From positions 1 to 64,000 of the forward strand of contig WIAG01000004.1 of assembly GCA_014055495.1 (NCBI GenBank): a stretch of DNA of 64,000 bases. The letters run 5' to 3'. Below the pieces are notes generated by a model. It was not told where the DNA came from and searched no databases. It saw only the letters and a list, made by a program, of their open reading frames with translations. Source of the DNA: Nitrospira sp. CR1.2 (GTDB lineage Bacteria; Nitrospirota; Nitrospiria; Nitrospirales; Nitrospiraceae). The position numbers and the translations under genes were made by a program. Shown piece by piece: positions 36,298-44,523 of this stretch (the first letter of the stretch is position 1; every line of letters begins with the position of its first letter).

Positions 36298-36306
36298 ACG
36301 ATCGGC

Positions 36307-36335
36307 ATTATAACCAAACCCTTCCGAACTGCCAG
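36307..36335 (-). promoter_or_regulatory. sigma-70 promoter abutting the amgK start
   Basis: On the minus strand, CTGGCA, 17 bp, then a perfect TATAAT, ending 9 nt before the start codon. The leader would be 0-3 nt. Confidence 0.6.
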
Positions 36336-36396
36336 CAGAAACTCACCTGCTGCAGCTGCCGCCACATCACCTGCCCTCGAAACACAACTCGAACGG

Positions 36397-36425
36397 TTGT
36401 CAGTCTCCGCACAAGCCGCTATGCT
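36397..36425 (+). promoter_or_regulatory. sigma-70 promoter for the aldo/keto reductase
   Basis: TTGTCA and TATGCT with 17-bp spacing, 23 bp before the ATG, with AAGGAGG between. Confidence 0.7.
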
Positions 36426-36448
36426 GACGCATCCAGCAAGGAGGCGCT

Positions 36449-37420
36449 ATGCAGTACGTTCACCTGGGCCGCTCCGGCCTGCGCGTCAGTCGGTTATGCC
36501 TCGGCACGATGAACTTCGGTCCGCATACGTCCGAATCCGACAGCTTTCAGATCATGGACCGCGCACTCGAACTCGGCATTAACTTTTTCGACAGCGCCAA
36601 TGTCTACGGATGGAAAGTCGGCGAAGGAATCACCGAACAGATCGTCGGACGCTGGTTCGCGCAAGGCGGCGGGCGGCGTGAGAAGGTCGTGTTAGCCACC
36701 AAGGTCTACGGACGTATGGGCGACTGGCCGAACCACTCGCGACTCTCGGCCCTGCACATCAAACGCGCCTGCGAAGAGAGCCTCCGTCGGCTCCGCACGG
36801 ATCACCTCGACGTGTATCAAATGCACCACATTGATCGTGAGTGCCCGTGGGAAGAAATCTGGCAAGCAATGGAACAGTTGTGTCGAGAGGGCAAGGTCCT
36901 CTACATCGGGAGCAGCAATTTCGCCGGGTGGCACATCGCGCAGGCGCAGGAACTGGCCAAATCGCGGCACTTCCTGGGGCTGATCTCCGAACAGAGCCTC
37001 TACAATCTCCTCGAACGAACCGTCGAGCTGGAAGTCGTGCCTGCCTGCCAAGCCTATGGGATCGGCATCATTCCCTGGAGTCCCCTCGCGCGAGGGTTGC
37101 TCGGCGGCGCCTTGGACGCACCCACGACCGGTCGCCGGGCCGACGAGGACGTACAGAAATACCTCGCGATGCACCGACCCAAACTCGAGGCCTATGAGCA
37201 GTTCTGCCGGCGACACCAATGGACACCTGCAGCCGTAGCGCTGGCCTGGCTGCTGCATCAACCGGCGGTCACCTCACCGATCATCGGCCCGCGCACCATG
37301 GAACAGTTGACCACCGCCATGGCGAGCCTGGATCTGTCGCTCAGCCCAGAACAACGTCAGGAATTGGAGCAGATTTTCCCAGGCCCCGGCGGCACAGCCC
37401 CTGAAGCCTATGCCTGGTAG
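36449..37420 (+). CDS. aldo/keto reductase
   Basis: A 323-residue TIM-barrel oxidoreductase. Residues YGW, K (ATKVYGRMG) and H (YQMHHIDRE) give the Asp/Tyr/Lys/His tetrad, with GINFFDSANVYGWKVGEG for the Asp and Tyr. The late SPIIGPRTMEQL binds NADP. The closest group is the Kv-beta-like / YghZ-type family, which reduces aldehydes and ketones with NADPH; the substrate is unknown. Promoter and AAGGAGG are both strong. It stands alone between amgK (divergent) and a small zinc-ribbon gene. Confidence 0.92.
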   Translation: MQYVHLGRSGLRVSRLCLGTMNFGPHTSESDSFQIMDRALELGINFFDSANVYGWKVGEGITEQIVGRWFAQGGGRREKVVLATKVYGRMGDWPNHSRLSALHIKRACEESLRRLRTDHLDVYQMHHIDRECPWEEIWQAMEQLCREGKVLYIGSSNFAGWHIAQAQELAKSRHFLGLISEQSLYNLLERTVELEVVPACQAYGIGIIPWSPLARGLLGGALDAPTTGRRADEDVQKYLAMHRPKLEAYEQFCRRHQWTPAAVALAWLLHQPAVTSPIIGPRTMEQLTTAMASLDLSLSPEQRQELEQIFPGPGGTAPEAYAW

Positions 37421-37584
37421 GCCTCTGTCGCAGAGTGCAACAGCCGCGAAACGTTGCCGCCGCTCGTTCCGATAGTCGGTCAGTATATCCCTACCAACGC
37501 TCCGCTCGCCTGTCCGTTGCAGGCATCCTCTTTGCGTCCATGCAGCCGCATTCCACCCACCACTCTCACGCGCAGGAGGTCCCC

Positions 37585-37890
37585 TTGTCGCCCTACCTCA
37601 TTCACGCAAAGCCAGGCGCGGGGATCGCCGCCTCCTCCGCTGCGAAGCTCGACGCCCCGACCTGTTCACACTGTCAAGGACACCTGGTTGCCGACTTGTA
37701 TGTTGACGCTGTCGATGCCGGAGGCCATGTGTGGATTCGTATACGACGATGTGTCAGATGTGGCACCATCGAGGAGGCAGGACGCGCCGGGCTGGCGCCT
37801 CATTCGCATGCCGGCAAAAGCGGCGTCCGGAACCGGGAGAGCCACGGGCGGAAGGGACTGGACGATGAAATGATCGTGTTAGGGACGTGA
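37585..37890 (+). CDS. small zinc-ribbon protein
   Basis: A 101-residue protein when read from the TTG at 37585, which has AGGAGGT four bases upstream; an ATG at 37540 is an alternative without such a site. CSHC and CVRC pairs should bind one zinc, and the region between them, CQGHLVADLYV...IRRCVRCGTIEEA, matches the smaller protein at 20870. The N- and C-termini are polar and probably disordered. No function is known. The gene overlaps the convergent VanZ gene by 12 nt. Confidence 0.6.
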   Translation: MSPYLIHAKPGAGIAASSAAKLDAPTCSHCQGHLVADLYVDAVDAGGHVWIRIRRCVRCGTIEEAGRAGLAPHSHAGKSGVRNRESHGRKGLDDEMIVLGT

Positions 37891-38337
37891 TGGCGCCACG
37901 GCGTGCGCCGCTTTGGATCGTTCCAGCAACGACCATCCCCATGCCCCCACAGTGCCACCGACCGTATCGGCCAAGACATCGAGCAGGTCCGCCTCGCGAA
38001 ACGGCACAAACAATTGATGGGTCTCATCGCTGAGGCCGTAGAAGGCCGCTCCAAGTGCTGCCGCCGGCAGGGCAAGTCGCGACAGCCATTCCCACGAGGC
38101 GTGTCGGCAGGCGCGGTAGAGTAATCCCCCCAGCACCGCGTATTCGCAGAAGTGGAGGACCTTGTCGGAAAACTTTTGCAGGACAGAGGAGATGGCTTCG
38201 GGCGGACTCGACAGCGACGAGCCGAAAAAAATGAGCCCGGCGTAGACGAGTACGGGCCCCCAATACTGCAGGACGGAAACCGGCGTCACAAGGCTACTCG
38301 CCCGGAGGCCGGTGGGAAGAATCTGATCAGAATCCAT
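37879..38337 (-). CDS. VanZ-like membrane protein
   Basis: A 152-residue protein with about four membrane segments. The pattern FFGSSLSSPPEAI, DKVLHFCEYAVLGGLL, then YGLSDETHQLFVPFREADLLDVLADTVGG is typical of VanZ-like proteins, with conserved H, E, D and F residues in the DETHQ region. VanZ gives low-level teicoplanin resistance in enterococci, but most relatives have no known role. ACAAGGACA precedes the ATG. Its 3' end overlaps the convergent zinc-ribbon gene. Confidence 0.85.
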   Translation of the reverse strand: MDSDQILPTGLRASSLVTPVSVLQYWGPVLVYAGLIFFGSSLSSPPEAISSVLQKFSDKVLHFCEYAVLGGLLYRACRHASWEWLSRLALPAAALGAAFYGLSDETHQLFVPFREADLLDVLADTVGGTVGAWGWSLLERSKAAHAVAPSRP

Positions 38338-38431
38338 TGTCCTTGTTCTCTCAGTCAAAGGCTGATTCGTTATGACACAACCAGGGTTCGCAGAGGGCCC
38401 TGTGCAGAAGGTTGTGGATCCTGCCGTTTCG

Positions 38432-38460
38432 TTGCAACCCTTCTACCCCTATGACATACT
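38432..38460 (+). promoter_or_regulatory. sigma-70-type promoter for the GH57 gene
   Basis: TTGCAA and CATACT separated by 17 bp, 27 bp upstream of the ATG. Confidence 0.5.
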
Positions 38461-38487
38461 GCCCGTGAGTCTGCAAGAAACTTCCCG

Positions 38488-40692
38488 ATGAAAACCATTC
38501 AGCTCTGCTTTCTCTGGCATATGCACCAGCCGTACTACACGGACCCGCTCACGGGGTCTGCGAGTATGCCCTGGGTCCGCCTGCATGCGACAAAGGCCTA
38601 TTTCGATATGGCGTTCCTGCTCGATCGCTTTCCGCAGGCCCGCTCGACCTTCAATTTCACCCCGTCGCTCCTTCTGCAACTGGAAGAGTTTTCCGCCGGT
38701 CGGGTCCGAGATCTGTTCCTCGAATATGCCCAGCGGCCTGCGGCCGACCTTACGCCGACGGAGAAGGCCTTTCTCATCCGCCACTTCTTTTCAGCCAACT
38801 GGGCCACGATGGTCCGACCCTTTCCCCGCTACCAAGAACTCCTGGTGAAGCGCGGCCTCGATGTCCATGGGCAAGACTTGGAGCGCCTGGCGAAGCAATT
38901 TTCCACGCAGGACTTCCTTGACCTGCAGGTGTGGCATAACCTGGCCTGGTTCGGATACGGCAGCCTGGAGCGATTTCCGCGCCTTGCGGAACTGCGCGCG
39001 AAAAATCGAGGGTTCACGGAAGAGGACAAGCGGGAGGTACTGGCGCTGCAACAGACGGCCATCAGGGACATCATCCCCATGTACCGCGCGCTGCAGGACC
39101 GTGACCAGATCGAATTGACCACCACCCCGTTCTTTCACCCGATTCTTCCCCTGGTCATCGACTCGGAGTTCACTCGACGCGCCAGGCCGGATCTTCCCCT
39201 CCCGGCACGGTTCCATGCGCCGGCCGATGCAGAAGCTCAGATCCAACGGGCCGTCGAATATCATGCGCAGTTGTTCGGTCGAGCCCCGATCGGGCTCTGG
39301 CCGTCCGAAGGGTCGGTCTGTCCCGAAGTCTTGCCGATCGTGAGCAAAGCTGGCATCCGCTGGTTGGCGACGGACGAAGGGATTCTCTACCGTTCGCTGC
39401 AGATGGCCGGGCAGGACTGGAACCGCCACTACCATCTCTACCAGCCCTATCGCGTCGGGACAGATGCGCAGCCCCTCTCGATGCTGTTTCGCGACCGCGA
39501 GATCTCGGATGCCTTCGGCTTCATCTACCACAAGACAACACCCGAATCCGCCGCCGACGATGTGCTGCGCCGGATTCGCAGCCTGGCTGTCGACATCCCG
39601 ATGGAGAACGGCATCATCGGGGTAATTCTCGACGGCGAAAATCCCTGGGAGCATTACCACGATGGGGGGGAGCGGTTCCTCTCTTTGCTGTTTCAGGCCT
39701 TTGAAGGGCATGGCCTGCACATCGGCCAGGGTATCCGGGTTCGCTTGAACACCGTCGCGCGCGCCATGGAAACGGCCCCGCCGAGCCAACACCTGGACCA
39801 GCTCCATTCCGGCTCCTGGATCAATCAGGACTTCAAGATCTGGATCGGCCACCAGGAAGACAATCGCGGCTGGGATCTGTTGCAGCATACGCGGGCTCGG
39901 CTGGTCGAGTTGACCCCCTCTCTCCCGCCCGATCGGGCACGAGCCGCCTGGGACGAGTTGTATGCCGCCGAAGGAAGCGACTGGTTCTGGTGGTACGGCG
40001 ACGACTTCGACACGGACTACAAACAGGAATTCGATCGTCTGTTCCGAACCCACCTGCGCAATGTCTGGACCTATGCCGGCATGACGCCTCCCGAAATCTT
40101 GAATCAGCCGCTGGTGGAGGCTCGCACGCCGCAAGCCTTGGATCTGGTGCACCAACCGCTGGCCCTCATCACCCCGACATTGGACGGCCTGGCGTCGAAT
40201 TTCTTCGAGTGGCGCGGGGCCGGCACCATCAATCCGACGCCTCCGCTGGGAGCGATGTGGAAATCCGAAGGGCTCTTCGCCGCGATCTTCTTCGGATTCG
40301 ACCGGGAGCATCTGTACATTCGTCTGGATCCTGACGGCGCATCGGCTTCGCGTCAGGAACAGTGCACCGCAGATCTGTACATCGGCTCGGGCATCCAGCA
40401 GTATCGTCTCTCGTTTTCCTTGTCCGCCGCCGGGGGCGACACCTTTCTGCTCGCGCGGGCAGACGAGTCCGGTACGTACCGCGACGTCGGGTCCTATCGC
40501 ACGATCTGCCGGCGGAAAATTGTGGAACTGGGGGTGCCGTTCAAAGACCTGGAGATCGAGGTCGGCACGGAATTGCGGTTGACGCTCACCGTATCGGAAC
40601 ATGGGATGGAAATCGGGCGATATCCCCATCACGGCCCCGCAACCTTCAATCGACCGGATGACGATTTTGCTTCGACCATGTGGCGCGTATGA
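38488..40692 (+). CDS. glycoside hydrolase family 57 protein
   Basis: A 734-residue protein. It begins with LCFLWHMHQPYY, the first GH57 motif; GLWPSEGSVCPEVL has the probable nucleophile E274, and GVILDGENPWEHYHDGG the acid D382. A C-terminal region of about 200 residues is beta-rich (LYIRLDPDG, LRLTLTVSEHG). GH57 enzymes act on alpha-glucans (amylase, branching enzyme, 4-alpha-glucanotransferase). No signal peptide is seen, so it probably works on intracellular glycogen. The galT-like gene follows on the same strand. Confidence 0.92.
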   Translation: MKTIQLCFLWHMHQPYYTDPLTGSASMPWVRLHATKAYFDMAFLLDRFPQARSTFNFTPSLLLQLEEFSAGRVRDLFLEYAQRPAADLTPTEKAFLIRHFFSANWATMVRPFPRYQELLVKRGLDVHGQDLERLAKQFSTQDFLDLQVWHNLAWFGYGSLERFPRLAELRAKNRGFTEEDKREVLALQQTAIRDIIPMYRALQDRDQIELTTTPFFHPILPLVIDSEFTRRARPDLPLPARFHAPADAEAQIQRAVEYHAQLFGRAPIGLWPSEGSVCPEVLPIVSKAGIRWLATDEGILYRSLQMAGQDWNRHYHLYQPYRVGTDAQPLSMLFRDREISDAFGFIYHKTTPESAADDVLRRIRSLAVDIPMENGIIGVILDGENPWEHYHDGGERFLSLLFQAFEGHGLHIGQGIRVRLNTVARAMETAPPSQHLDQLHSGSWINQDFKIWIGHQEDNRGWDLLQHTRARLVELTPSLPPDRARAAWDELYAAEGSDWFWWYGDDFDTDYKQEFDRLFRTHLRNVWTYAGMTPPEILNQPLVEARTPQALDLVHQPLALITPTLDGLASNFFEWRGAGTINPTPPLGAMWKSEGLFAAIFFGFDREHLYIRLDPDGASASRQEQCTADLYIGSGIQQYRLSFSLSAAGGDTFLLARADESGTYRDVGSYRTICRRKIVELGVPFKDLEIEVGTELRLTLTVSEHGMEIGRYPHHGPATFNRPDDDFASTMWRV

Positions 40693-40719
40693 ACGATGAT
40701 GCTCAGTGCTTCTTGATAC

Positions 40720-40790
40720 ATTCAACGCTGTCTATTCGATTCCACGATTGACCGTTCACCACAAATCACTGATCATTGATCATTTGGGAC
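40720..40790. repeat. weak heptanucleotide-phased repeat
   Basis: ACAAATC-ACTGATC then ATTGATC-ATTT run in 7-base units just before the galT ribosome-binding site. They match the pattern of the repeats at 35103 and 42376 but with a different base sequence. Confidence 0.35.
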
Positions 40791-40803
40791 GCAAGGAGCA
40801 GTC

Positions 40804-41805
40804 ATGCCTGAACTGAGAAGAGACCCGATCGTCGGCCGCTGGGTGATCATCTCTACCGAGCGGAGCGGACGACCGCAAGATGTGCACATACCCTCCGCGC
40901 CCCTGCCGTCAGCCGCCCTCTGCCCGTTTTGTCCGGGCCAGGAACGGCTCACACCGCGGGAAATCCTTGCCTACCGGCCGCATGCGTCCGAGCCGGACGG
41001 CCCCAATTGGACCGTGCGCGTCATCCCCAACAAGTTCCCCGCCCTGCATGTCGAAGGAGACATGGGGCGCGAAGGGCTCGGGCTGTACGATCGCATGAAC
41101 GGTATCGGCGCCCACGAAGTCATCATCGAGACCCCGACCCACAAGGAACACCTTGCCGACCTGCCGGCCAAGCGCGTGGAGGACGTGCTCTGGGCCTATC
41201 GAGACCGCATCCTGGATCTCAAGAAGGATGTGCGGCTGCGCTACATCCTGATCTTTAAAAATCATGGAGGGGCTGCCGGCGCCACACTGGAGCACAGCCA
41301 TTCGCAACTGATCGCCCTCCCCGTCGTGCCCACCAGCGTGCTGGACGAGATCAACGGCTGCCGGCAACACTTCCAACAGAAGGAACGCTGCATTTATTGC
41401 GACATCCTACGACAGGAGTCCTCGGAGGGGGCACGGGTCGTGCTGGAGAATCCGGAATACCTCTGTATCACACCCTACGCGGCGCGGTTTCCCTTCGAAA
41501 TGTGGATTCTTCCAAAACGCCATGCGGGCTACTTCGAGGAATGCCAACGCACCCAGTTCGAGTTTTTGGCCCCCATCCTCGGGGAAGCCCTACGGCGCAT
41601 GGATGCGGTCCTGGCGCACCCGGCGTACAACTTCATCCTGCACAGTTCGCCCCTGCATGAAAAAACCGGGGACTTTTATCACTGGCATCTTGAGATCATT
41701 CCCAAACTGACGCAGGTCGCCGGGTTCGAGTGGGGCACAGGATTCTACATCAACCCTGTCTCACCGGAAGAGGCCGCCAAGGGCCTGAGGGAAGCCGTCC
41801 TATAA
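40804..41805 (+). CDS. galT: galactose-1-phosphate uridylyltransferase family
   Basis: A 333-residue HIT-superfamily enzyme. The active site HSHSQ (H164, H166, Q168) replaces the usual HPHxQ, and H166 would carry the UMP. Zinc-binding CPFC (early) and CIYC (later) pairs and VRVIPNKFPA are conserved. The short family lacking the E. coli-type C-terminus may act on sugar phosphates other than galactose, for instance ADP- or UDP-glucose-type transfer. AAGGAGC precedes the ATG. Beside a GH57 gene, a role in glycogen turnover is plausible but inferred. Confidence 0.88.
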   Translation: MPELRRDPIVGRWVIISTERSGRPQDVHIPSAPLPSAALCPFCPGQERLTPREILAYRPHASEPDGPNWTVRVIPNKFPALHVEGDMGREGLGLYDRMNGIGAHEVIIETPTHKEHLADLPAKRVEDVLWAYRDRILDLKKDVRLRYILIFKNHGGAAGATLEHSHSQLIALPVVPTSVLDEINGCRQHFQQKERCIYCDILRQESSEGARVVLENPEYLCITPYAARFPFEMWILPKRHAGYFEECQRTQFEFLAPILGEALRRMDAVLAHPAYNFILHSSPLHEKTGDFYHWHLEIIPKLTQVAGFEWGTGFYINPVSPEEAAKGLREAVL

Positions 41806-41970
41806 ACGAAGTGGGACGGGTTACCCCACACACCATCACGCCGATACGATCGGGGCATCACCTCGCCTGTTCCCGTACAACCTCCGCTGAGGCGAAGGAC
41901 AGATTGCTCCATCAGCTGCCTGCTCCCCACCTGGCCGGACCTCAATAACCAGAGGGATAACCGTCTGGCA

Positions 41971-42042
41971 TTGGCCTCTGTGATCTTTTTCCTTGGCGTC
42001 GTCGGCTTGCTGATCTACCAGATCATGCAAGGCGTCAAGTAG
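41971..42042 (+). CDS. possible miniprotein, single membrane segment
   Basis: A frame reading [20 protein letters not shown] followed by VK and a stop looks like the end of a small membrane protein. Upstream codons ([10 protein letters not shown]) look like a natural start of such a peptide, but no ATG, GTG or TTG fits before position 41971. Either the TTG at 41971 or a rare start upstream is used, or the start was lost. The frame is in phase with galT. Confidence 0.3.
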   Translation: MASVIFFLGVVGLLIYQIMQGVK

Positions 42043-42084
42043 CTCCCCACAAGAGATCCATAGGGGTGCAGGCCCTGCTTTCCC

Positions 42085-42128
42085 CGGGCAACCTCAGCGG
42101 ACGACACCTCTCGCAGTGTGGTTGCCCG
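42085..42128. repeat. inverted repeat upstream of the sulfur-carrier gene
   Basis: CGGGCAACC and GGTTGCCCG form a perfect 9-bp stem around a 26-nt loop. It ends 17 bp before the -35 box, so it could be a terminator for upstream transcripts or a regulator site. Confidence 0.4.
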
Positions 42129-42145
42129 CAGGATTCATGAGCCGA

Positions 42146-42175
42146 TTGCAATCCCGCGCGTGTCAGCCGTATCAT
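42146..42175 (+). promoter_or_regulatory. sigma-70 promoter abutting the ttuB-like start
   Basis: TTGCAA and TATCAT are 18 bp apart, and only 5 nt separate the -10 box from the ATG at 42181. There is no ribosome-binding site, so a leaderless transcript is likely. Confidence 0.6.
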
Positions 42176-42180
42176 CGTGC

Positions 42181-42375
42181 ATGCTCGTGCGATTAAGTCA
42201 CCCGAATCGGGAAATCGAAATCAAAGGGCCGAAGCGCACCAAAGACCTCCTGCGCGAGCTCAGCTTGATCATGGAGGCGCATCTGGTCATCCGGGGAGAC
42301 GAACTCGTCACGGAAGATGAACTGCTCGCCGATACCGACCAGATTGAAATACGCCCGGTCATCTCCGGCGGCTGA
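42181..42375 (+). CDS. ttuB: ubiquitin-like sulfur carrier, TtuB/MoaD-like
   Basis: A 64-residue beta-grasp protein ending in ISGG, the exposed Gly-Gly that is activated to a thiocarboxylate. The body (MLVRLSHPNREIEIKGPKR, then LVIRGDELVTEDELL) fits TtuB/ThiS-type folds. It is followed 118 bp later by a TtuA-like tRNA thiolase, which argues for tRNA 2-thiolation over thiamine or molybdopterin synthesis. No thiS or moaD partners are nearby. The ATG has no ribosome-binding site and lies 5 nt after a -10 box. Confidence 0.78.
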   Translation: MLVRLSHPNREIEIKGPKRTKDLLRELSLIMEAHLVIRGDELVTEDELLADTDQIEIRPVISGG

Positions 42376-42490
42376 TTGTGAGTGGTGAGTCTTCCGTCTG
42401 AAAGAGCGCGTGCACGCAACCCTATTCGCGGCGACTGATTCTATCGGTCTCCCCACTCAACACTTATCACTCACAACTCAACACTTTTAC
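42376..42490. repeat. heptanucleotide-phased repeat between ttuB and ttuA
   Basis: ACTCAAC-ACTTATC then ACTCACA-ACTCAAC, in 7-base steps, ends the gap; near the start the inverted words GTGAGTG-GTGAGT appear. The words are the same as in the repeat at 35103, so both belong to one family. Confidence 0.6.
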
Positions 42491-42493
42491 ACG

Positions 42494-43438
42494 ATGAATT
42501 GCACGAAGTGCCCGACCAGTACTCGCGCGGTGATCGGCCTCCCGCGTCACAATGCCGCCTTCTGCAAGGCCTGCTTCATCACATTTGTCCACGAACAGGT
42601 CGCCCGTGCGATCAAATCGTTCAAGATGGTGTCGCCCGAAGATCGCATTCTGGTGGCCGTCTCCGGCGGCAAAGACAGCTTGGCGCTCTGGCACATTCTC
42701 CTGAAGCTCGGCTACCGCGCCGACGCGCTCTATGTCAATCTCGGCATCGGCAGCTACTCCGAGGAATCGCACCGGAAAGTCCGGCACTATGCCGACACCG
42801 TCGCCGCGTCGTATGGAGCGAAACTTCTGGTGCATGTCGTCGAGCAGGAAGCCGGCGCCGGCATTCGTGAGTTGGCCACGATTCTGCATCGTCCGACCTG
42901 CTCAACCTGCGGGACCATCAAACGTTATCAATTCAATCGCGCCGCGATCGAGCAGGACTACGATGTCATGGCCACCGGACACAATCTCGATGACGAAGCG
43001 GCACGCCTGCTGGGCAACGTACTGCACTGGCAGAACGACTATCTGGATAAACAGAGCCCCACCCTGCCGGCCTCAGTAGAAGGATTTGCCAAGAAGGTGA
43101 AACCCCTGTGTCGGCTGTCCGAACGGGAAATTGCGGCCTATGCCGTGGTGAGTCGTCTCGACTACATCGTCGAGGAATGCCCCATGGCCAAAGGCTCGAA
43201 AATGATTTTGTACAAGGAAGTACTTAATCGGCTGGAAACGGAGTCGCCCGGCACCAAGCAACGCTTCTATTGGGGCTTTCTCGACAAACAAACCACACCG
43301 GATGTGCCGGCCGAAACGATGGCGGAGAAAGACCAGCGTACCCTCGCGCCCTGCGACACCTGCGGACAACCGACCACCGCGGGCACCTGCACCTATTGCA
43401 AGATGATGGCGAAGGCCAAATCCGCCATGCCACGTTAG
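42494..43438 (+). CDS. ttuA: tRNA 2-thiolation enzyme, TtuA-like
   Basis: A 314-residue PP-loop ATPase. An N-terminal zinc finger (CTKC...FCKACF), the SGGKDSLALW loop at about residue 55-64, a 4Fe-4S site using CSTCG and the later Cys of EECPMAKGSK, and a C-terminal zinc finger (CDTCGQP...CTYC) are exactly the TtuA/TtcA-type-2 layout. TtuA makes s2T54 in Thermus tRNA using sulfur from TtuB. Here it follows a TtuB-like carrier. Start MNCTKC was chosen since the zinc finger begins at once. No strong ribosome-binding site was found. Confidence 0.88.
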   Translation: MNCTKCPTSTRAVIGLPRHNAAFCKACFITFVHEQVARAIKSFKMVSPEDRILVAVSGGKDSLALWHILLKLGYRADALYVNLGIGSYSEESHRKVRHYADTVAASYGAKLLVHVVEQEAGAGIRELATILHRPTCSTCGTIKRYQFNRAAIEQDYDVMATGHNLDDEAARLLGNVLHWQNDYLDKQSPTLPASVEGFAKKVKPLCRLSEREIAAYAVVSRLDYIVEECPMAKGSKMILYKEVLNRLETESPGTKQRFYWGFLDKQTTPDVPAETMAEKDQRTLAPCDTCGQPTTAGTCTYCKMMAKAKSAMPR

Positions 43439-43461
43439 GTTCGGCTGCTCCCTCTGTGTGT

Positions 43462-44133
43462 TCAATACATACTCTTGCTGACTTCGCTCGAATAGACACT
43501 CTCGTTCTTGCTCTGATCGTACGCCGTCACCGCAAAATAATACGTGGTTCCAGCCGTGAGATTACCGATCGTATAGGAGGTGACATTGCCGACATCGAGT
43601 GGAATGCCATAGGCACCGGAGGATGTGCCAACATAGACCTTATACCCGGCGAGATCGCTATCGGTATTGGGCGCCCATGACAACGTAGCCGTCATACCGG
43701 TCGTACTGCTGCCCGATGACGAAGACGGTGCCACCGTGAGTGTGACAGGAATGGATACGGATCCCCCCTTGCTGAGCGTGATAGTCACCGCGCCACTATA
43801 GGTGCCGGCCACAAGACCGCTGGTATCGACGGTGACCACCACCTGCGCGGATGCCGTCATGACCCCTGACGCGGCCGAGGCGCTGAGCCAACCGGCATTG
43901 TCGCTGCTCTTCCAGCTTACCTGCCTCAATGTTTTCTTGTAAAAATTCACAACTTGACTCGCGGGATTGCCCCCACCCTGCACAGCCTGAAACGTGAGTC
44001 TCGTGGGACTGATTTGGAAGGCCCAGGCAGTCGGGGCTGTGAGGATAACCAGCAAGACACACAGACTGCCGACAAATAATCGTGACCGAAGAGCCTGCAT
44101 GGGCGAAGCGCAATTTTGTGTCAGCCGATTCAT
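43462..44133 (-). CDS. secreted fibronectin type III protein
   Basis: A 223-residue exported protein. The signal peptide ends near PTAWAFQ. Residues 45-140 form a beta-sandwich of BACON-like pattern (ISPTRLTFQAVQGG, then VSWKSSDNAGWLSASAASG) and residues 150-223 a fibronectin III domain (LSWAPNTDSDLAGYKVYVG, then GTTYYFAVTAYD). A Ser/Gly linker joins them. Such modules bind polysaccharides or proteins at the surface. GGAGAAACC precedes the ATG at 44133. A sigma-54-like motif lies 107 bp upstream. Confidence 0.8.
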   Translation of the reverse strand: MNRLTQNCASPMQALRSRLFVGSLCVLLVILTAPTAWAFQISPTRLTFQAVQGGGNPASQVVNFYKKTLRQVSWKSSDNAGWLSASAASGVMTASAQVVVTVDTSGLVAGTYSGAVTITLSKGGSVSIPVTLTVAPSSSSGSSTTGMTATLSWAPNTDSDLAGYKVYVGTSSGAYGIPLDVGNVTSYTIGNLTAGTTYYFAVTAYDQSKNESVYSSEVSKSMY

Positions 44134-44523
44134 GGTTTCTCCATCCACTAATGCAGCCGTCGATGTAGACGAGAGCCTGCTGGAATCCATCACGTCATCC
44201 ATCATGTCCTGAGTTGATCAGTCGCACACCCATAGAGAAAGCAGTGGTCATGCCACACAAGGCCTGAATAAAAAATGCCATACTTTTCAACTGTTTCATC
44301 CGAAAGATCCAAATCAATCAACTTGGAAGTGTAGGCCCGACGCTCCGCGGGAGACGGAAATTGTACAAGAGCCCCTACATCGAATTCCTCCCAACCCCGT
44401 CCGCATGCTTATGTTGCATCCCCTCTCCGAAGCGGTGCGTAAATTGAGAGAGTGACGCGATACGGGACAGTATGACCCTATTCGCATCGCATCTCGCGCC
44501 ATCCAGGGACTCCTTCCACGACA
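44134..44523. other. intergenic region, no gene seen
   Basis: About 390 bases of A/T-richer DNA than the surroundings. Apart from a sigma-54-like motif at 44240 nothing was recognised. Confidence 0.4.
44240..44255 (-). promoter_or_regulatory. possible sigma-54 promoter for the FN3 protein
   Basis: The minus strand reads TGGCATGACCACTGCT, with GG and GC in the right phase, but the -12 box is CTGC rather than TTGC. No clear enhancer palindrome was found upstream. Confidence 0.3.

Larger units (their letters stand above)
41806..42180. other. intergenic region with a possible miniprotein
   Basis: About 375 bases between galT and the sulfur-carrier gene. It contains a possible small membrane frame, a long-loop inverted repeat and a promoter, each listed separately. 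Confidence 0.5.

Noticed and set aside
38791..40725. A 644-codon minus-strand frame opposite the GH57 gene
   Set aside because: It is antisense to a gene with intact catalytic motifs, and its composition is that of a codon-shadow.
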